Positions 6,283 through 8,329 of a stretch of DNA of 8,329 nucleotides are shown here, piece by piece. Source of the DNA: an uncultured Nitrospina sp. Lineage in GTDB: Bacteria; Nitrospinota; Nitrospinia; Nitrospinales; VA-1. Position 1 is the first letter of the stretch. Every line of letters begins with the position of its first letter. Under the pieces are notes generated by a model. It had not been told where the DNA came from and did not search any database. It worked only from the letters and a program-made list of their open reading frames with translations. Position numbers and translations under genes: made by a program. Location: positions 1 to 8,329 of the forward strand of contig CATMOP010000073.1 of the NCBI GenBank assembly GCA_950072225.1, given 5' to 3'.

Positions 6283-7674
6283 TTAATCTTTATCTTTGGC
6301 TTCACCCTTTAATTTGTGTTTTTCAATCCGATATCTCATTGAACGAAAACTGAGATTTAATATTTTCGCCGCCTTATTAATAATGCCATCAGAACGCAAC
6401 AAGGCATTGGCGATCATTTTCTTTTCGATTTGATCCAGGGTTCTTTCAAGGTCAATATTATTTTCGCCCAGCTCAGGGATCTGGATTTTATTGGGAGACA
6501 ATTTTCCGAGAAGCTCATCCGGTAAACTAGCTTTGCCGATCCTTTTCTCTGTCTCCAGGACCACTGCTCTCTCAATGGCATTTTCCAATTCTCTCACATT
6601 GCCTGGCCAGGAATACTGTTCAAATGCTTTCAAGGCATCCGGATCTATGCCTTGAATATGGGTTTTAGTGTGCCGGGCATTATACTTCTTGATAAAAAAT
6701 TCCACTAAATCCGGAATATCTTCTCTACGTTCTCTTAAAGGGGGAAGATGAATAGGAATAACATTCAACCGGTAATATAAATCCTCGCGGAAGGATTTCT
6801 GTTCCACTAAATCCGAAAGTTTGCTGTTTGTCGCCGCAATGATTCTTAAGTCCACAGGAATGGGCTGGGTGCCTCCTAATCGCGTGATTTCATGTTCCTG
6901 TAAAACTCGCAACAGTTTCACTTGGGTCGATAATGGGGCATCGCCCACTTCATCAAGGAAAAATGAGCCTTTATTCGCGGATTCCATCAATCCCAGCTTC
7001 AAGGAATCAGCACTGGTGAAGGCTCCTTTTTCATGCCCGAACAATTCACTTTCAAGAAGGTTTTCCGGCATGGCTCCACAATTGATGGAAACAAAGGGAT
7101 AGTTTTTTCTAGAACCGTTAAAATGGATGGCTTTAGCGATGAGTTCTTTGCCCGTACCACTTTCACCGGTGATTAAAACGGTCGCATTACTTTGGGCGAC
7201 TTTGTCCACTAGATCGAAGATTTTCTGTATCGGCCCGGACTTCCCTATTATATTTGTAAGCTGAAAGCGGTCATTCAATGCGGTCTTTAAAAAACGGTTT
7301 TCCTCAGTGAGCTTTTCCTTCTCCAAAGCGTTCTTGACGATTAGCTGGATGTCCTCGATTTTGAATGGCTTGGAGATATAATCGTAGGCACCCTTTTTCA
7401 TAGCGGTCACGGCTGTTTCGGCGGAAGCATAAGCCGTCATCATCACAACGGGTGTATCGGGAAGGACTTTCCGGGCCGCATCCAAAACATTTATTCCATT
7501 GGAGCCCCCCATGCGGATATCGGTCAGAATCAGGTCGAAAATGTTTTCGCGGATCAGCTTGATAGCTTTTTCGGCACTGGGAGAGGTAACAACCTGATAA
7601 CCTTCCTCCTCAAGCATAATAACCAGGAAGTCCCGCAAGCTCTTTTCATCATCCACAATCAGAATGGAACTCAT
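6283..7674 (-). CDS. Sigma-54-dependent response regulator, PilR/NtrC type
   Basis: This 463-residue protein would activate sigma-54 promoters when phosphorylated. The receiver domain (1-115) has acidic Asp8-Asp9, phospho-acceptor Asp52 (DLILTDIRM), Thr80 and Lys102 (SKPF). The AAA+ domain (about 140-380) has Walker A GESGTGKE (170-177), the sigma-54 contact loop GAFTSA (217-222, usually GAFTGA), Walker B GSFFLDE (236-242) and arginine fingers in FREDLYYRLNV (295-305). A Fis-type helix-turn-helix ends the protein (about 410-455), with KAAKILNLSFRSMRYRIEK strongly resembling PilR-type regulators; this does not prove control of pili. No kinase gene is adjacent. MSSILIVDDE is the normal receiver start, although AGGAAGGG lies too far upstream (about 14 or more bases) for ideal ribosome binding. 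It probably shares a transcript with the LpoA-like gene. Confidence 0.93.
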   Translation of the reverse strand: MSSILIVDDEKSLRDFLVIMLEEEGYQVVTSPSAEKAIKLIRENIFDLILTDIRMGGSNGINVLDAARKVLPDTPVVMMTAYASAETAVTAMKKGAYDYISKPFKIEDIQLIVKNALEKEKLTEENRFLKTALNDRFQLTNIIGKSGPIQKIFDLVDKVAQSNATVLITGESGTGKELIAKAIHFNGSRKNYPFVSINCGAMPENLLESELFGHEKGAFTSADSLKLGLMESANKGSFFLDEVGDAPLSTQVKLLRVLQEHEITRLGGTQPIPVDLRIIAATNSKLSDLVEQKSFREDLYYRLNVIPIHLPPLRERREDIPDLVEFFIKKYNARHTKTHIQGIDPDALKAFEQYSWPGNVRELENAIERAVVLETEKRIGKASLPDELLGKLSPNKIQIPELGENNIDLERTLDQIEKKMIANALLRSDGIINKAAKILNLSFRSMRYRIEKHKLKGEAKDKD

Positions 7675-7680
7675 ACCGTT

Positions 7681-7710
7681 ATTTTATCGCCCTTCCTACC
7701 TGCAAATCAA
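7681..7710 (-). promoter_or_regulatory. Possible promoter immediately before the response regulator
   Basis: On the minus strand TTGATT (7705-7710) and TAAAAT (7681-7686) are 18 bases apart, matching consensus at 4 and 5 of 6 positions. The -10 ends only 6 bases before the ATG, so a transcript from here would be leaderless or nearly so. The -35 lies inside the left arm of the palindrome at 7701-7740. Chance similarity is possible. Confidence 0.3.
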
Positions 7711-7740
7711 CCGCCGGCGAACCGCCGGAGGCAGATTGCA
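7701..7740. repeat. Long imperfect palindrome upstream of the response regulator
   Basis: The core CCGGCG (7714-7719), loop AAC, CGCCGG (7723-7728) is a perfect 6-bp hairpin. The symmetry extends outward through CC/GG (7711-7712 with 7730-7731) after one mismatch, and then TGCAAATC (7701-7708) with GATTGCA (7734-7740) with one bulged base. AACCGCCGG also occurs twice in tandem (7709-7717 and 7720-7728). No T-run follows on either strand. It could be an operator, an mRNA structure or an extragenic repeat. Confidence 0.5.
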
Positions 7741-7826
7741 AAAGCTCGTCAAGCCGAGAGTATCGTTGCCAGCAATAAAACGCTATTGCAAGCTAGTCCA
7801 GCGAGTTATGCTCTTCATTTGCCTTC

Positions 7827-7886
7827 ATACCCCAGTTATATCTTCTTCATTAAATTTCATGCCCCGCATGGGGTAGAATGGGGTAT
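7827..7886 (-). repeat. Nested palindromes just downstream of argG
   Basis: ATACCCC (7827-7833) and GGGGTAT (7880-7886) are perfect complements enclosing CATGCCCC-gcat-GGGGTA (7858-7875). The inner element closely resembles that at 158-174 (CATGCCCC-gga-GGGGTA). It begins about 20 bases past the argG stop on the minus strand, so it may stabilise or end the argG message, but lacks a T-run for intrinsic termination. Confidence 0.4.
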
Positions 7887-7905
7887 CACGCTGGTGGCCC
7901 CACGC

Positions 7906-8329
7906 CTAGTGGCGGTCAAAGGTTTCTGCGTAGAGTTTTAGCCGCAGGGCATTGAGTTTTATGAATCCCTCTGCGTCATCCTGATTGTAGCCATGACTTT
8001 CTTCGAAGCTTGCTATATTCTGGTTATACAGCGATTTTTCAGCTTTTCGACCTAGGACAACACAATTGCCCTTATACAATTTCAGCCGGACCTCCCCGGT
8101 AACATTCACCTGGACTTGGTCAACAGTTTGCTGAGCCAGCTCCCTTTCAGGAGAAAACCAAAAACCGTTATAAATCATTTTGGCATAGGCGGGAATCAGA
8201 GAATCACGCAAAAAATTAACCTCCCGGTCCAGAGTAATGGATTCAATCGCCCGATGGGCCTCGTGCAAAATCGTTCCACCCGGCGTTTCATATACTCCAC
8301 GCGACTTCATCCCCACAAAGCGGTTCTCG
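7906..8329 (-). CDS. argG: Argininosuccinate synthase, C-terminal part (gene runs off the window)
   Basis: The enzyme joins citrulline and aspartate using ATP to make argininosuccinate, the second-last step of arginine synthesis, in the cytoplasm. About 141 of the usual 400 or so residues are visible. The reading frame continues to the window edge as ENRFVGMKSRGVYETPGG, a hallmark of ArgG, followed by TILHEAHRAIESITLDRE and the C-terminal domain containing YNGFWFSPERE and VTGEVRLKLYKGNC. The protein ends LKLYAETFDRH then TAG, a normal ArgG terminus. The GTG at 8314-8316 is an internal valine codon, not the start. No argH follows on this strand; the next gene is the response regulator after a 231-bp spacer, so argG may be last in its operon. 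Confidence 0.95.
   Translation of the reverse strand, partial: ENRFVGMKSRGVYETPGGTILHEAHRAIESITLDREVNFLRDSLIPAYAKMIYNGFWFSPERELAQQTVDQVQVNVTGEVRLKLYKGNCVVLGRKAEKSLYNQNIASFEESHGYNQDDAEGFIKLNALRLKLYAETFDRH

Larger units (their letters stand above)
7675..7905. other. Structured spacer between argG and the response regulator
   Basis: No gene is supported in these 231 bases; the plus-strand frame that is open here does not resemble a protein. The spacer holds, from left to right, a possible promoter and long palindrome, a 6-bp hairpin GCATA-like element (GCAATA 7772-7777, loop AAACGC, TATTGC 7784-7789), two diverged copies of an ATTGCAA...GCT-GTC motif (7735-7757 and 7785-7804), and nested CCCC/GGGG palindromes close to the argG stop. 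It must contain the argG transcript end and the regulator's upstream region. Confidence 0.5.

Noticed and set aside
7664..7876. Plus-strand open frame of 70 codons in the argG-regulator spacer
   Set aside because: Its composition is random-looking, it is built over palindromes, and it starts inside the regulator's own start region with no ribosome binding site.

Overview
The window reads as chromosomal DNA from a Gram-negative (diderm) bacterium of moderate-to-low GC content. The evidence is exported proteins with Sec signal peptides, a class A penicillin-binding protein, a sigma-54 response regulator and a periplasmic-binding-fold protein. Gene style (small TPR and LRR proteins, a DUF5069 protein) recalls Nitrospinota or former-Deltaproteobacteria lineages; that placement is an impression, not a demonstrated fact. 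No transposase, integrase, CRISPR array, tRNA or rRNA was seen.

Layout. 1-182: no convincing gene, but two GC-rich palindromes in inverted orientation and long stop-free stretches on both strands. 183-539 (minus): a small exported TPR protein with a good ribosome binding site. 540-740: a divergent control region with a well-formed sigma-70 promoter facing right and two AT-rich perfect dyads. 741-1665 (plus): a two-gene unit, a short leucine-rich-repeat protein followed 7 bp later by a DUF5069 protein. 1750-4143 (plus): a full-length bifunctional PBP1A-type peptidoglycan synthase with all catalytic motifs. 4221-6224 (minus): a large exported protein with an N-terminal TPR-like helical region and a C-terminal type 1 periplasmic-binding domain, the layout of LpoA. 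6283-7674 (minus): a PilR/NtrC-type sigma-54 response regulator. 7675-7905: a palindrome-rich spacer. 7906-8329 (minus): the C-terminal third of argininosuccinate synthase, cut by the window edge.

How the genes may work together. The most suggestive arrangement is the PBP1A gene converging on a gene with the architecture of LpoA, the outer-membrane activator of PBP1A in gammaproteobacteria. The LpoA-like gene lies 58 bp downstream of the response regulator on the same strand, so they may be co-transcribed; no sensor kinase is in view. The LRR and DUF5069 genes look translationally coupled. Nothing here is clearly a wholly new system. The items most worth following are the LpoA-like/PBP1A pairing, the repeated CATGCCCC-loop-GGGGTA palindromes, and the dyads in the two control regions.
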